DNA of 64,000 nucleotides from Porphyrobacter sp. (GTDB lineage: Bacteria > Pseudomonadota > Alphaproteobacteria > Sphingomonadales > Sphingomonadaceae). Positions 19,755 through 27,436 of the stretch are shown here, in pieces. A program made the translations under genes and the position numbers. Below the pieces are notes generated by a model. It was not told where the DNA came from, searched no databases, and saw only the letters and a program-made list of their open reading frames with translations. Positions within the stretch are counted from its first letter, which is position 1. Each line of letters starts with the position of its first letter. The stretch lies in contig JAGIBN010000011.1 in assembly GCA_017744315.1 (NCBI GenBank), positions 1 through 64,000 of the forward strand, given 5' to 3'.

Positions 19755-21255
19755 GCCGGCGCACGCCCATCCACACGCCCAGCACGCAAAGCAGCGAGAC
19801 CCCGATCAGTAGCGGCACGGTGACGATGTCCCACACCGGCCGCGCGCTCAGGACGGGGAAGTCCAGGCGGTGCAAACCGTAGTGCAGCCAGCGATAGGCG
19901 CGGCGCGGACCATCGACGAAGTTCACCATCTCCCCGGTGCGCGGATCGAAATAGAGCCGTGTCGCGTCCGCGTTGGCGTAGATCACGCGATAGGCGGGCA
20001 GGACCGGCTGCTCGGCCTTGTGGCCATAGTGATAGTTGTCTGGCGCAGTGATGATCTGCGCCGAGGCGATGCGGGTGGTCGGTTTGGCGAGGCGCGCCTT
20101 GGCCGCAAGCTCTGCGTCAGCCAGTGGGGCTGGCGTTAGCGCGGGCAGCGAGAAGCGCTCTCGCGAACCGTCCCGGCGCACAAGGATCGCCCAAGGCTTG
20201 CCTTCCTGCACCGCGACTTCCGCCGAGACCACGCCCGCTTGCGGGTTCGCCGCCAGTGCCCGGTAAAGCGCTTCGACATCGGCATTCTCGAGCGGGCGGC
20301 CTTCGAGGTTCGGGATCACCTCGCCCGGCCCGTCGCTTTCGAGCCAGCCCCAGGGGTTCATCGAGAACAGCCCGCTGGCGACCCAGGTCAGCGTCAGCAC
20401 GCCGAACACCAAGCCCGTCCAGTGGTGCCACAGCGCGATCCCGCGGAACGGCGACCAGCGCTTGCCCTTACGCCAGGTGATCAGGCCGACATACATGCCG
20501 GTGATGGAAAGGAATACGCCCAGGACCGAGGCATAGACCACGAGGTTGTACCACAGCGGCTGGATCTCTCTCAGCGCGGTGAAATAGAGCCAATGCGGCA
20601 CCGCGCCGAGCCAGTTCCAGAACCGCTCGTGCGTGGTGGTGTCCTGCACGATCTGGCCGGTCAGTCCGGAGACGTAGAGAACGGTCCCGCGCTCATCGGC
20701 GAAGCTCGCCTTGTAGAGCGGCCGGTGCTTCCGGAATTGGCCGTAGACAGTCCACTGGTCGCGATCGATTTGCTCGACGCTTGCCTTCGACGCGCCACCG
20801 AACGCGCGGGCCATGTGCCCTTCGGCGATCCTTCCCGCAGCCGCAGCATCGATTGCCAGAGCCGCCGCCTGGTCGAGGCTCGCGAGGCCCTTTCCTTCGG
20901 CGCCGGTCCAGCGGACTACGGGGCGCCCATCGACCATCTCGACCGTTGCGGCTTCGATCCCCATCCCTCCGGGCAGCAAAGCATGCGCGCAGCAGCCCGA
21001 CAGGTCGAGCGGCTGCAGCCCGGCGGCCTGTTCCTCGGTGCTCGTATCGGGGAAGGCGACGTACATCATCGTGATGCCGCTGATCGCCCAGACAGCCATC
21101 AGCAACGCCAGCGCGATGCCGAGCCAGCGGTGCGTCAGGAACATCATGCGCCGCGCCCAGCGAGCTATCCTCGTGAAGAGGGACTTGCGGGGCGCGGCGC
21201 GCGGTGCGGGAGAGAGGCCCGCGCCGGTGTTAGAGGGAGACTGAGTAAGTGACAT
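19702..21255 (-). CDS. PepSY domain membrane protein (large type)
   Basis: A 517-residue inner-membrane protein. After a basic cytoplasmic lead it has the helix LTHRWLGIALALLMAVWAIS, a long periplasmic PepSY part containing a CCAH dicysteine (residues about 79-82), central helices with LVVYASVLGVFLSITGMYVG and WHHWTGLVFGVLTLTWVASG, and a last helix near residue 480. Histidines in THRWLG, VPHWLYF, WHHW and WLHYGLH are candidate haem ligands. I start it at the ATG at 21255, which overlaps the end of the upstream TonB receptor by 26 bases. With that receptor it forms a minus-strand unit; a metal-reductase role is inferred from family. Confidence 0.85.
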   Translation of the reverse strand: MSLTQSPSNTGAGLSPAPRAAPRKSLFTRIARWARRMMFLTHRWLGIALALLMAVWAISGITMMYVAFPDTSTEEQAAGLQPLDLSGCCAHALLPGGMGIEAATVEMVDGRPVVRWTGAEGKGLASLDQAAALAIDAAAAGRIAEGHMARAFGGASKASVEQIDRDQWTVYGQFRKHRPLYKASFADERGTVLYVSGLTGQIVQDTTTHERFWNWLGAVPHWLYFTALREIQPLWYNLVVYASVLGVFLSITGMYVGLITWRKGKRWSPFRGIALWHHWTGLVFGVLTLTWVASGLFSMNPWGWLESDGPGEVIPNLEGRPLENADVEALYRALAANPQAGVVSAEVAVQEGKPWAILVRRDGSRERFSLPALTPAPLADAELAAKARLAKPTTRIASAQIITAPDNYHYGHKAEQPVLPAYRVIYANADATRLYFDPRTGEMVNFVDGPRRAYRWLHYGLHRLDFPVLSARPVWDIVTVPLLIGVSLLCVLGVWMGVRRLRRPAAGVKRGGAGSAR

Positions 21256-23275
21256 GCAGGGTGCGCGGAGTACCACGGAAGCCGGCGGCGTAAGAGGCGT
21301 TGGTCACGTCGTCGCGGACCCGCGTCATCTGCGTGTTATAGTCAGCGTCCAGCAGGTTCTCGAGCCGCACGCCGATCCGATGGTGCTGCTCACGATCGAT
21401 GAAGGCATAAGCCGCGACGTCGACCACCGCGTAGTTGCCGTAGTTCACCCGCCCGACCGCGGCGACGTTGGCGAAGATGTCTCCGACGTAGTTCACCGAA
21501 GCCGTACCGCCGAAGCGGCCGTCATCGGTCTGCGCGTTGAAGATCGCCTTCACCAGGTCGCGTGGGATGTTGACCAGCTGGAGATCGCTGCCCGCAGGCG
21601 TGGCTTCGGTGTGAGTCCAGTCGAGCGTGCCGCCGAAGTTCTTGCTTAGCTGCGCCGTGACCACCGCTTCCCCGCCCCACATCGTCACCTTCTCGGGCGT
21701 GTTGATGATGAAGCCGTCGGGATAGGCCGGCAGGTCGTAGGTGATGCCGATCAGGTTATCGACCTTGCGGTAGAAGCCCATCAGCTCGGCGTTGAGCATG
21801 TCGTTAGTGTAGCCGACGCCGCCCTCGACGTTGAAGCTCTCCTCGCCCACGAGATCGGGGTTGCCGCGCTCGCAGCAGGGATCGATCACGTAGAGCTCGT
21901 AAGCCGTCGGAAGGCGGAATGAGGTGCCGACCTGGCCGCGACCGTAAAAGCCCTCGGACGCACCATAGCGTCCTGAGACATTCCACACCGTCGCATCCTG
22001 CCCGTCGTCCGGCGCGTTATAGCGCACACCGGCGGCCAGGCTGAGGTCCCCGGAATCGAACTTCACCTGAGCGAACGGCGCGTGGACGCTCTCGCTGGAG
22101 GGCGCGATCAGGAACACGTCGTCGAAACCGCTGTAGGTCTGGAAGTCGTAACCGCCGACCAGGGTGAACTGGTCGTTGGCGTGGAATTCGCCGAGGACGT
22201 TGATGCCCTTGTCGTCGAAGCCCCACATCTCGCCGTCGTTGATGGTAATGATGTTGCCGGTAAGCGCACCGCCCACCACCTCGGGCCGCAGGTCGAGGTA
22301 GGTCGAATCCCAGTCGTGCCAGTAGCCCTTGACGTAGACATCGAAGTTTTCGGCCGGTGACCAGTCGATCTTGAGCGAGGCGATGTCCTCGTTGCGCTTG
22401 TTCCAGTTGCGATAGATGTCCTCCGCCTTAGCGAAGTCGAGCCGGCCTTCGATGTGCTGGTACGAGGTGCTGAGGCGGAAGTTGTCCGAGGGTTCGAAAG
22501 CATACTTGCCGCCGATCGAGGCGACTTTGTAACCGCGGTTGCGGTCGAGCGCGCTCGGCTGCGTGTCCTCATCGCGGAAGGGCTGGAAACCCTTGGCCTC
22601 GTCGTAGGAGCCGAAGGCGACGAAGTAGTGATCGCCCACGCCGCCACGGAAATAGCCGTTGCCGTGATAGCCGTCGTTGGTGTCGTAACCAATCTCCAGC
22701 CGGCCGTCCGGCTCACGCGTGAAGGACTTGGTGACGACGTTGACGATGCCGCCCACCGCCTGCGTACCGTAGTAGAGGCTCTGCCCGCCTTTCAGCACCT
22801 CGATCCGCTCGATCATCCCCGCCGGGATCGTATCGAGCGGCGTGGTCGAGGCGTAAAGGCGGTTGTTGATGCGCACGCCGTCGACCAGGAACAGGACCTC
22901 GCTGGTGCGCGAGCCAGTGAGTGAGGCCTGGACGTAATCGAAGGCGCCGCTCTTCTGGCCGATGTAGAGGCCGGGCACGAGATTGCGCAGCGCGCTGGAG
23001 GTATCGACGTAGCCCGCCTTGTCGATCGCCTCGCCCTCGACGATCTCCAGTCGCGAGCCATACTTCTCGAGCGTCTCAGGAGTGGATTCCTCCAGCTTCT
23101 GGCCAAGGACGACAATGTCCTCGGCGTCGCTGGTGCTGTCGTCGGCGGAGGTGGAGGCCTGCGCCTCTTCCTTGTCCTGTGCCATCGCCGGAGCCGCCAC
23201 CATTATTGCGAGCGTGGCTGCCCCAGCGAGATATGAAACCCTTCCCAACATTCTCATGACCCTGGCTTTCCCCAT
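21230..23275 (-). CDS. TonB-dependent receptor, BtuB/ferric-catecholate-like
   Basis: A 681-residue outer-membrane receptor. Signal peptide ends APAMAQ; the plug has SALRNLVPGLYIGQKSG, FLVDGVRINNRLY and EVLKGGQSLYYGTQAVGGIV; the barrel closes with RTLHVTYSVSL. The LVDGVRINNRLY loop and compact size resemble BtuB- and CirA-type receptors, but no cobalamin riboswitch precedes it and the ligand is not evident. A cysteine pair in DPCCERGNPDL marks an extracellular loop. Start could be 23275, or the ATGs at 23257 or 23251. Upstream lies an array of TAAC half-sites rather than a Fur box, shared with the haem lipoprotein gene. Followed by a PepSY gene with a 26-base overlap. Confidence 0.9.
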   Translation of the reverse strand: MGKARVMRMLGRVSYLAGAATLAIMVAAPAMAQDKEEAQASTSADDSTSDAEDIVVLGQKLEESTPETLEKYGSRLEIVEGEAIDKAGYVDTSSALRNLVPGLYIGQKSGAFDYVQASLTGSRTSEVLFLVDGVRINNRLYASTTPLDTIPAGMIERIEVLKGGQSLYYGTQAVGGIVNVVTKSFTREPDGRLEIGYDTNDGYHGNGYFRGGVGDHYFVAFGSYDEAKGFQPFRDEDTQPSALDRNRGYKVASIGGKYAFEPSDNFRLSTSYQHIEGRLDFAKAEDIYRNWNKRNEDIASLKIDWSPAENFDVYVKGYWHDWDSTYLDLRPEVVGGALTGNIITINDGEMWGFDDKGINVLGEFHANDQFTLVGGYDFQTYSGFDDVFLIAPSSESVHAPFAQVKFDSGDLSLAAGVRYNAPDDGQDATVWNVSGRYGASEGFYGRGQVGTSFRLPTAYELYVIDPCCERGNPDLVGEESFNVEGGVGYTNDMLNAELMGFYRKVDNLIGITYDLPAYPDGFIINTPEKVTMWGGEAVVTAQLSKNFGGTLDWTHTEATPAGSDLQLVNIPRDLVKAIFNAQTDDGRFGGTASVNYVGDIFANVAAVGRVNYGNYAVVDVAAYAFIDREQHHRIGVRLENLLDADYNTQMTRVRDDVTNASYAAGFRGTPRTLHVTYSVSL

Positions 23276-23322
23276 CTGTGCCGTCTTGTTGGAGGCGGAC
23301 CTATGGAGCGGGGTCGGGGTAC

Positions 23323-23365
23323 GTCAGTTATTTACGGTAAAGCGCCTGTTACAGCGACGTTACAT
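23323..23365 (-). promoter_or_regulatory. Array of 11-base-spaced TAAC/TTAC half-sites (copy 1)
   Basis: On the minus strand the stretch reads GTAAC-N6-GTAAC-N6-TTTAC-N5-ATAAC, that is half-sites at 10-11 base steps, ending TAACTGAC. Direct repeats on one helix face are typical of OmpR/PhoB-family response regulators. It starts 48 bases before the receptor ATG, and a related block including the 9-base core TTACCGTAA lies before the haem lipoprotein gene. Confidence 0.45.
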
Positions 23366-23424
23366 AGCGTGAGATGGCGAGCCACTCCTCCCCATCGCTA
23401 CGCGACAGGGAGGATTTGGGTGCC

Positions 23425-24000
23425 TCAAACGTGCTGGCCGAGAATCCGCTCAACCTCTTCCTTCTGGTCGGGATACCAGAACTCCAGATGGCAACTCTCA
23501 CACACGCCATCGAGCTGATCGATCAGCGGTCCGACCGCTGCGGCATCGTGCTTGCGCGCGCCGGAGGCGATGTCTCCCATGTGCCGCGCCAGCGTGTTGG
23601 CGAGGTCGCGCAGCTTCTGCGGATCCTTGTCGATCTCTGCTTGAACTTGCGCCGCGGTATGACCGCCGACGAGGCCTTCGTCGCCGATCTTGACCCCCGG
23701 CTTGGCGACGACGATCGGATCCATCATCGCGATGCGGAGCGCGGCCTGCTGCACCTTGTCGGCGCGCATCGCGAGCTCATCCCACTTCGCGTCGGTCATC
23801 TTCGAGGCATCGATACCGGCCTTGTCGCCGATCGCCGAATTGCCGATTTCCCAAACTTCGTCGGCGTGGAGGTCGACGTCGTTCTTCATTTCCTCGTGGA
23901 AGGTCAGCTGCGTCGGCTGCGCCGGCTTCTCTTCCTTTTGCGACGAGCATCCAGCCACGATCGCCAGGGCTGGCAGCAGCCACAATCCCGTTGTTTTCAT
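23425..24000 (-). CDS. Lipoprotein with C-terminal haem c site (cytochrome c'-like)
   Basis: A 191-residue periplasm-facing lipoprotein: the lipobox AIVAGCSS gives an acylated cysteine at residue 18, followed by a charged linker. The mature part is mostly helical and ends with CESCHLEFWYP, a CxxCH haem-attachment motif about 25 residues from the C-terminus, the position seen in cytochrome c' and its four-helix relatives. A single haem c tethered to a membrane could carry electrons to or from a metal. It lies between a PepSY gene upstream and a TonB receptor downstream on the same strand, so periplasmic metal reduction is the most natural guess, unproven. Gaps of over 100 bases on both sides, each with a similar TAAC array, suggest its own promoter. 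Confidence 0.82.
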   Translation of the reverse strand: MKTTGLWLLPALAIVAGCSSQKEEKPAQPTQLTFHEEMKNDVDLHADEVWEIGNSAIGDKAGIDASKMTDAKWDELAMRADKVQQAALRIAMMDPIVVAKPGVKIGDEGLVGGHTAAQVQAEIDKDPQKLRDLANTLARHMGDIASGARKHDAAAVGPLIDQLDGVCESCHLEFWYPDQKEEVERILGQHV

Positions 24001-24067
24001 ATTATATGCTCCACCCGAGAATCCCCTACGGATCTCCGAGCGCTATTTGGACCTGACGCTGATGGCG

Positions 24068-24099
24068 GTCAGGTTAATTACGGTAATCGCGGGCGTTAC
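24068..24099 (-). promoter_or_regulatory. TAAC/TTAC half-site block (copy 2) before haem lipoprotein gene
   Basis: The minus strand reads GTAAC-N7-ATTAC-CGTAA-TTAAC-CTGAC. It shares the core TTACCGTAA and the flanking TAAC and TGAC elements with the block at 23323-23352, aligned with a few single-base gaps. It lies 68 bases before the ATG of the haem lipoprotein gene. No comparable block precedes the Fur-boxed receptor genes in this window. Confidence 0.45.
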
Positions 24100-24112
24100 A
24101 CCTGCTGCAGAT

Positions 24113-25192
24113 TCATTCCGCGGGCTCTGCGAGGACCTTCTTCGGAGCGGGTCGCGTCAGCGGCTTTGCAGGTTTGGCGAACCAGAAGCTCCAGGTCGCG
24201 AGCGTCCCGAGCAAGACCAGCACAAGACCGGCAAAGGTCAACGCGATCCGCCACAGCACTCCGCCAACCTTGCCGGCGTGAAGCGGATAGTACTTCTCCG
24301 AAATCGCCGACGCCGTGTCGCCACTGGCCGAATCTTCGACCGACAGCACCTGCGCCGTCGCACCGTCGAGGTAGACGTAAGTGCGGCCATTGGGCGTCCA
24401 CTCGAACTCCTGCCTCAGCCGAAGGGTAACGGGCTTGCCCGGCAGCATCAGCCGCCGCGGAGCTGCGTCGGGGAATGCCGCCTGGGCGTTGGTCATAAGA
24501 ACCGGCCAGTCCGTGCTGGGCCCAGGGTCACCACTTGCCTGAGGCGTATCGACCTCCTCTACCGCCGGCTTCGCCCAAGGGGAGAGCAAGGCATCGGACA
24601 GGGCCGGGAAGATCATGAACGTTCCGGTAAGGGCCGCGAGCAACAGCAGCGGGCTTGCCACGACGCCGATGTCCCGGTGCTGGCGCACGATCGCGCTCTT
24701 GGTCATGCGGGCGGGCCAGAGACGGAACTTGAAGGTCTTGCGCGTTCGCCACCACAGGATCACGCCGGTCAGGGTGAAGGCGAACAGCAACAGGCCGAGC
24801 ACGCCGGTGATGTATTTCCCGGTGTCGCCAAGGAACAGATAGTGGTGAAGATCGAACAGCCAGAGCTCCGGCCGGCCCCACATCGAATCCCACTGATCGA
24901 CCACTTGTCCTGCCTGGGTCAGGTAGGCGCCACCGCCGTCGGCATAGGCCGCCTGGTGCAGGCCCAATCGTTCGTCCGCGAAGGTAATTCGCGAGAGCGT
25001 CGGGTCGACAGCAATTGCCGCCTCAACCGCTCTGCCCATTTCGGCCGCATCGACGCGCAAAGGATCGTTCGCGCCGGGCAAGCCGATCCACGACTCTTCC
25101 CACACCAGCACCGTGCCCGACAGCCCGAGGACCGCGAGCAGCAGACCGGCGATGCCGCCGGTCCACCGGTGCAAGAGGGCAAGCACGTTCAT
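24113..25192 (-). CDS. PepSY-associated membrane protein (short type)
   Basis: A 359-residue inner-membrane protein of the PepSY_TM family starting MNVLALLHRWTGGIAGLLLA, with the first helix carrying LHRW, a periplasmic PepSY part, the LFDLHHYLFLGDTGKYITGV block, the helix pair around GVILWWRTRK and QHRDIGVVASPLLLL, and a last helix after YYPLHAGKVGG. Histidines at each of these sites could ligate haem. The start overlaps the stop of the upstream TonB receptor as TGATG, so both are translated together and the protein probably handles what that receptor imports. Confidence 0.87.
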   Translation of the reverse strand: MNVLALLHRWTGGIAGLLLAVLGLSGTVLVWEESWIGLPGANDPLRVDAAEMGRAVEAAIAVDPTLSRITFADERLGLHQAAYADGGGAYLTQAGQVVDQWDSMWGRPELWLFDLHHYLFLGDTGKYITGVLGLLLFAFTLTGVILWWRTRKTFKFRLWPARMTKSAIVRQHRDIGVVASPLLLLAALTGTFMIFPALSDALLSPWAKPAVEEVDTPQASGDPGPSTDWPVLMTNAQAAFPDAAPRRLMLPGKPVTLRLRQEFEWTPNGRTYVYLDGATAQVLSVEDSASGDTASAISEKYYPLHAGKVGGVLWRIALTFAGLVLVLLGTLATWSFWFAKPAKPLTRPAPKKVLAEPAE

Positions 25193-27354
25193 CAGAACGC
25201 GCCGCGCCAGCTCAGCGTGAAAGTGCGGCCACGTCCGGCAAAGAAGCGGTCATTGCTGGTCACCTGCACGGTGTCGCTGTCGTAGGTGATGTAGAACTTG
25301 TCGGTCAGGTTCTGCACCGCCAGCGCAAACTCGCCGACACTGGTGTCGTAACCCACGTAGGCGTCGATCAGCTCATACCCTTCGAAGTCGGTCGCCGTGG
25401 CCACGTCATTGAAGGTCCTCGACAGGTAGAACCGCGCCTGCACTCGCGCAGAGAACGGACCGCTGCGATAGTCGGCGGCCAGGTTCAGACGGTCCGGGGC
25501 GATGTTGGCGCCGTCGAGGTCGTTGTTGACCAGATCGTCGGCGTCGTTGTTGTCGGTCTGGCCCTTCAGGTCCGCGTATGCCGCACTCAACAACAGGCCC
25601 GGGAGCGGCGTTTTCCACGCGATGCTGGCCTCGAGCCCCTGGATCTCGATCGGCTGGCGCGAGACGTTAAAGATCCCGTCCGGATTGGCCACCAGGACCG
25701 AACCCAGCTTGCTCGACGACCAGAAGTAGCTGACGGCTGCTTCGATCGGGCCCTGCTTGACCTCCAACCCGAGCTCCCGATTGTTCGAGATCACCGGTTC
25801 GAGCGCCAGATAGTTGTCGATGTCGACGTTCGGCTCGTCGACTGCGCGCAGGATGCGGCCAACGTCGGCGATGGTGTAGCCCTCGGCATAGCTACCGTAG
25901 GCGCGCACGCCCTGCACCGGCTCAAGGATCACGCCGCCGTTGAGCAACACATCGCTGAACGACGGGCTACCGCCAGAGACCTGCACGCGCTGGTAAGTCG
26001 AAAGGTCGGCAGGATCCGTCGCCCCATTTGCCGCGAGCGTCTCGTAGTCGCCGACCTTGAGCTGGACGTTCTCCCAGCGACCACCACCCGCGAAGCGGAG
26101 CACGCCATCGAACAGCGCAAGGTTGGCCTGAGCGAAGGGAGCGAGGCTGCGGAAATCAGTCTGCGGCACCCAGGTACGGTCGGTCTGGACCAGGTACTGT
26201 TCGGTGCGATCGAACAGCGCGTCGAAACCGCCGGTAAGGACGAGGTCTTCGAAGCCCGGCACCTCACGCTCGTAAGTGATCTTGCCGCCAAGCTTGCGCG
26301 ATTTGTTGGCCGACTGGTCGAACAGCTGCCCGGTCGGATCGATGGTCGGATCCTGGAAAGTGCTGGTGACCAGGCCGCCGAAAATGTCGCGAGTTCGGCT
26401 GAAGAAAGCCTGCACCGAGAAGGTACCGCCACCCAGCGCATCGTCGGACAGTTCGGCCGAAAGCAGATCGGCGCGGTTGGACGGCGGCTCGCCCTTGATG
26501 TCGCCACGGCGGCTGCTGGCCGGAATACCTTGCGCGCGATTGCCCGAAACGAGCACGTAGTTTCCGTTGCCTTCGAGCTCGAAGTGGTTCGCGACGACCT
26601 CAAAACGCGCGCTGTCGGTCAGCTGATAGCCGAAGCGGCCGAACAGCGACCAGGCGTCGCTATCCTGTACCTCGCCCTGTGTCCCGTCGACACCGATGTT
26701 GTTGCCGTGGCCGTCCTGATAGACACCGCGACGCTCGAAGGCGAAACCACCGGCGGCGTCGAGATCGCCCGAACGGTATCCAGCCAACGCCGCAACCTTG
26801 CCGCCCATTGCCGAACCGTCGAAGCTGGTGGGGACCGTCCCTTGCAGCAGCGTGCGCACCGCAAGTCCGTCGCTCGTGGGTGCACCGACAGTGACCTGGT
26901 TCACCACGCCGCCTGTGGCGCCAATGCCCTGCAGCGCGTTCGAACCGTAAATCACCTCGACCCGGTCGATGAAGAACGGATCGATCGTATAGCCATCGCG
27001 CGAGCCGTCGCGAACCGGGGTGGACTGCGGAATTCCGTTGATGGCGTAGAGCGGCGAGCGGCCGCGAAGGCTTTCGCCCGAACCCGAGAGCTTTTCACGC
27101 GTCGGCGAAAACGACGGCGAGAGCGCCGAGACCGCATCCACCGTGGAGCCCGAGATCTGCACCTGCTGTTCGAGCGCTTCGGAATTGATCACGTCGATCG
27201 TCATCGGCAGCGCACTGGCAGGAAGCTGTGTGCGGGCCGCGGTTACGACAATGCTGGAATCTCTTTCGACATCCTCGGCCGCGGTGGACTGGGCGCAGAC
27301 GGGCAGCGGAAGAGCGAGGCAGGCGATTCCGGCAAGAAGACGTGAGCGAAGCAA
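25192..27354 (-). CDS. TonB-dependent siderophore-type receptor
   Basis: A 720-residue outer-membrane receptor. Signal peptide ends LPVCAQ, TonB box region is SSIVVTAARTQ, the plug contains SLRGRSPLYAINGIPQST and RVEVIYGSNALQGIGATGG, and the chain ends with the aromatic TFTLSWRGAF. Translation starts at a TTG at 27354 with the strong ribosome site GGGAGG 8 bases upstream; the TTG start may limit expression. A Fur-like box lies 39-57 bases upstream of the start. Operon partner is the PepSY gene overlapping its stop. The imported siderophore cannot be read from sequence. Confidence 0.92.
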   Translation of the reverse strand: MLRSRLLAGIACLALPLPVCAQSTAAEDVERDSSIVVTAARTQLPASALPMTIDVINSEALEQQVQISGSTVDAVSALSPSFSPTREKLSGSGESLRGRSPLYAINGIPQSTPVRDGSRDGYTIDPFFIDRVEVIYGSNALQGIGATGGVVNQVTVGAPTSDGLAVRTLLQGTVPTSFDGSAMGGKVAALAGYRSGDLDAAGGFAFERRGVYQDGHGNNIGVDGTQGEVQDSDAWSLFGRFGYQLTDSARFEVVANHFELEGNGNYVLVSGNRAQGIPASSRRGDIKGEPPSNRADLLSAELSDDALGGGTFSVQAFFSRTRDIFGGLVTSTFQDPTIDPTGQLFDQSANKSRKLGGKITYEREVPGFEDLVLTGGFDALFDRTEQYLVQTDRTWVPQTDFRSLAPFAQANLALFDGVLRFAGGGRWENVQLKVGDYETLAANGATDPADLSTYQRVQVSGGSPSFSDVLLNGGVILEPVQGVRAYGSYAEGYTIADVGRILRAVDEPNVDIDNYLALEPVISNNRELGLEVKQGPIEAAVSYFWSSSKLGSVLVANPDGIFNVSRQPIEIQGLEASIAWKTPLPGLLLSAAYADLKGQTDNNDADDLVNNDLDGANIAPDRLNLAADYRSGPFSARVQARFYLSRTFNDVATATDFEGYELIDAYVGYDTSVGEFALAVQNLTDKFYITYDSDTVQVTSNDRFFAGRGRTFTLSWRGAF

Positions 27355-27392
27355 GTGAGGACCTCCCTGATAACCGGAGGCCCGCTAGAGTG

Positions 27393-27411
27393 ATTGCGAC
27401 TTATTATCAAT
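27393..27411 (-). promoter_or_regulatory. Fur-like box before TonB receptor
   Basis: On the minus strand the 19 bases ATTGATAATAAGTCGCAAT have ATTG...CAAT ends and an AT-rich inner part, close to the 19-base layout of alphaproteobacterial Fur sites. It lies in promoter position for the receptor starting at 27354, within the 82-base gap after the beta-glucosidase gene. Confidence 0.55.
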
Positions 27412-27436
27412 AGCCATTGATTAGCCGGAGCAACTT

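Noticed and set aside
21230..23275. Cobalamin riboswitch expected for a BtuB-like receptor
   Set aside because: The 149 bases upstream contain no B12-box-like sequence; the TAAC array occupies the promoter region instead.
23374..24429. 351-residue plus-strand frame across the haem lipoprotein gene
   Set aside because: Antisense to a gene with lipobox and CxxCH; its C-terminal part is Arg/Pro-rich without domain sense.
25015..27345. 776-residue frame on the plus strand opposite the TonB receptor
   Set aside because: It lies wholly antisense to a well-supported receptor, has no ribosome site, and reads as low-complexity Arg/Ala/Val/Asp sequence. Shadow of a GC-rich gene; the same applies to long frames opposite the receptor at 15770, bglX and ptsP.
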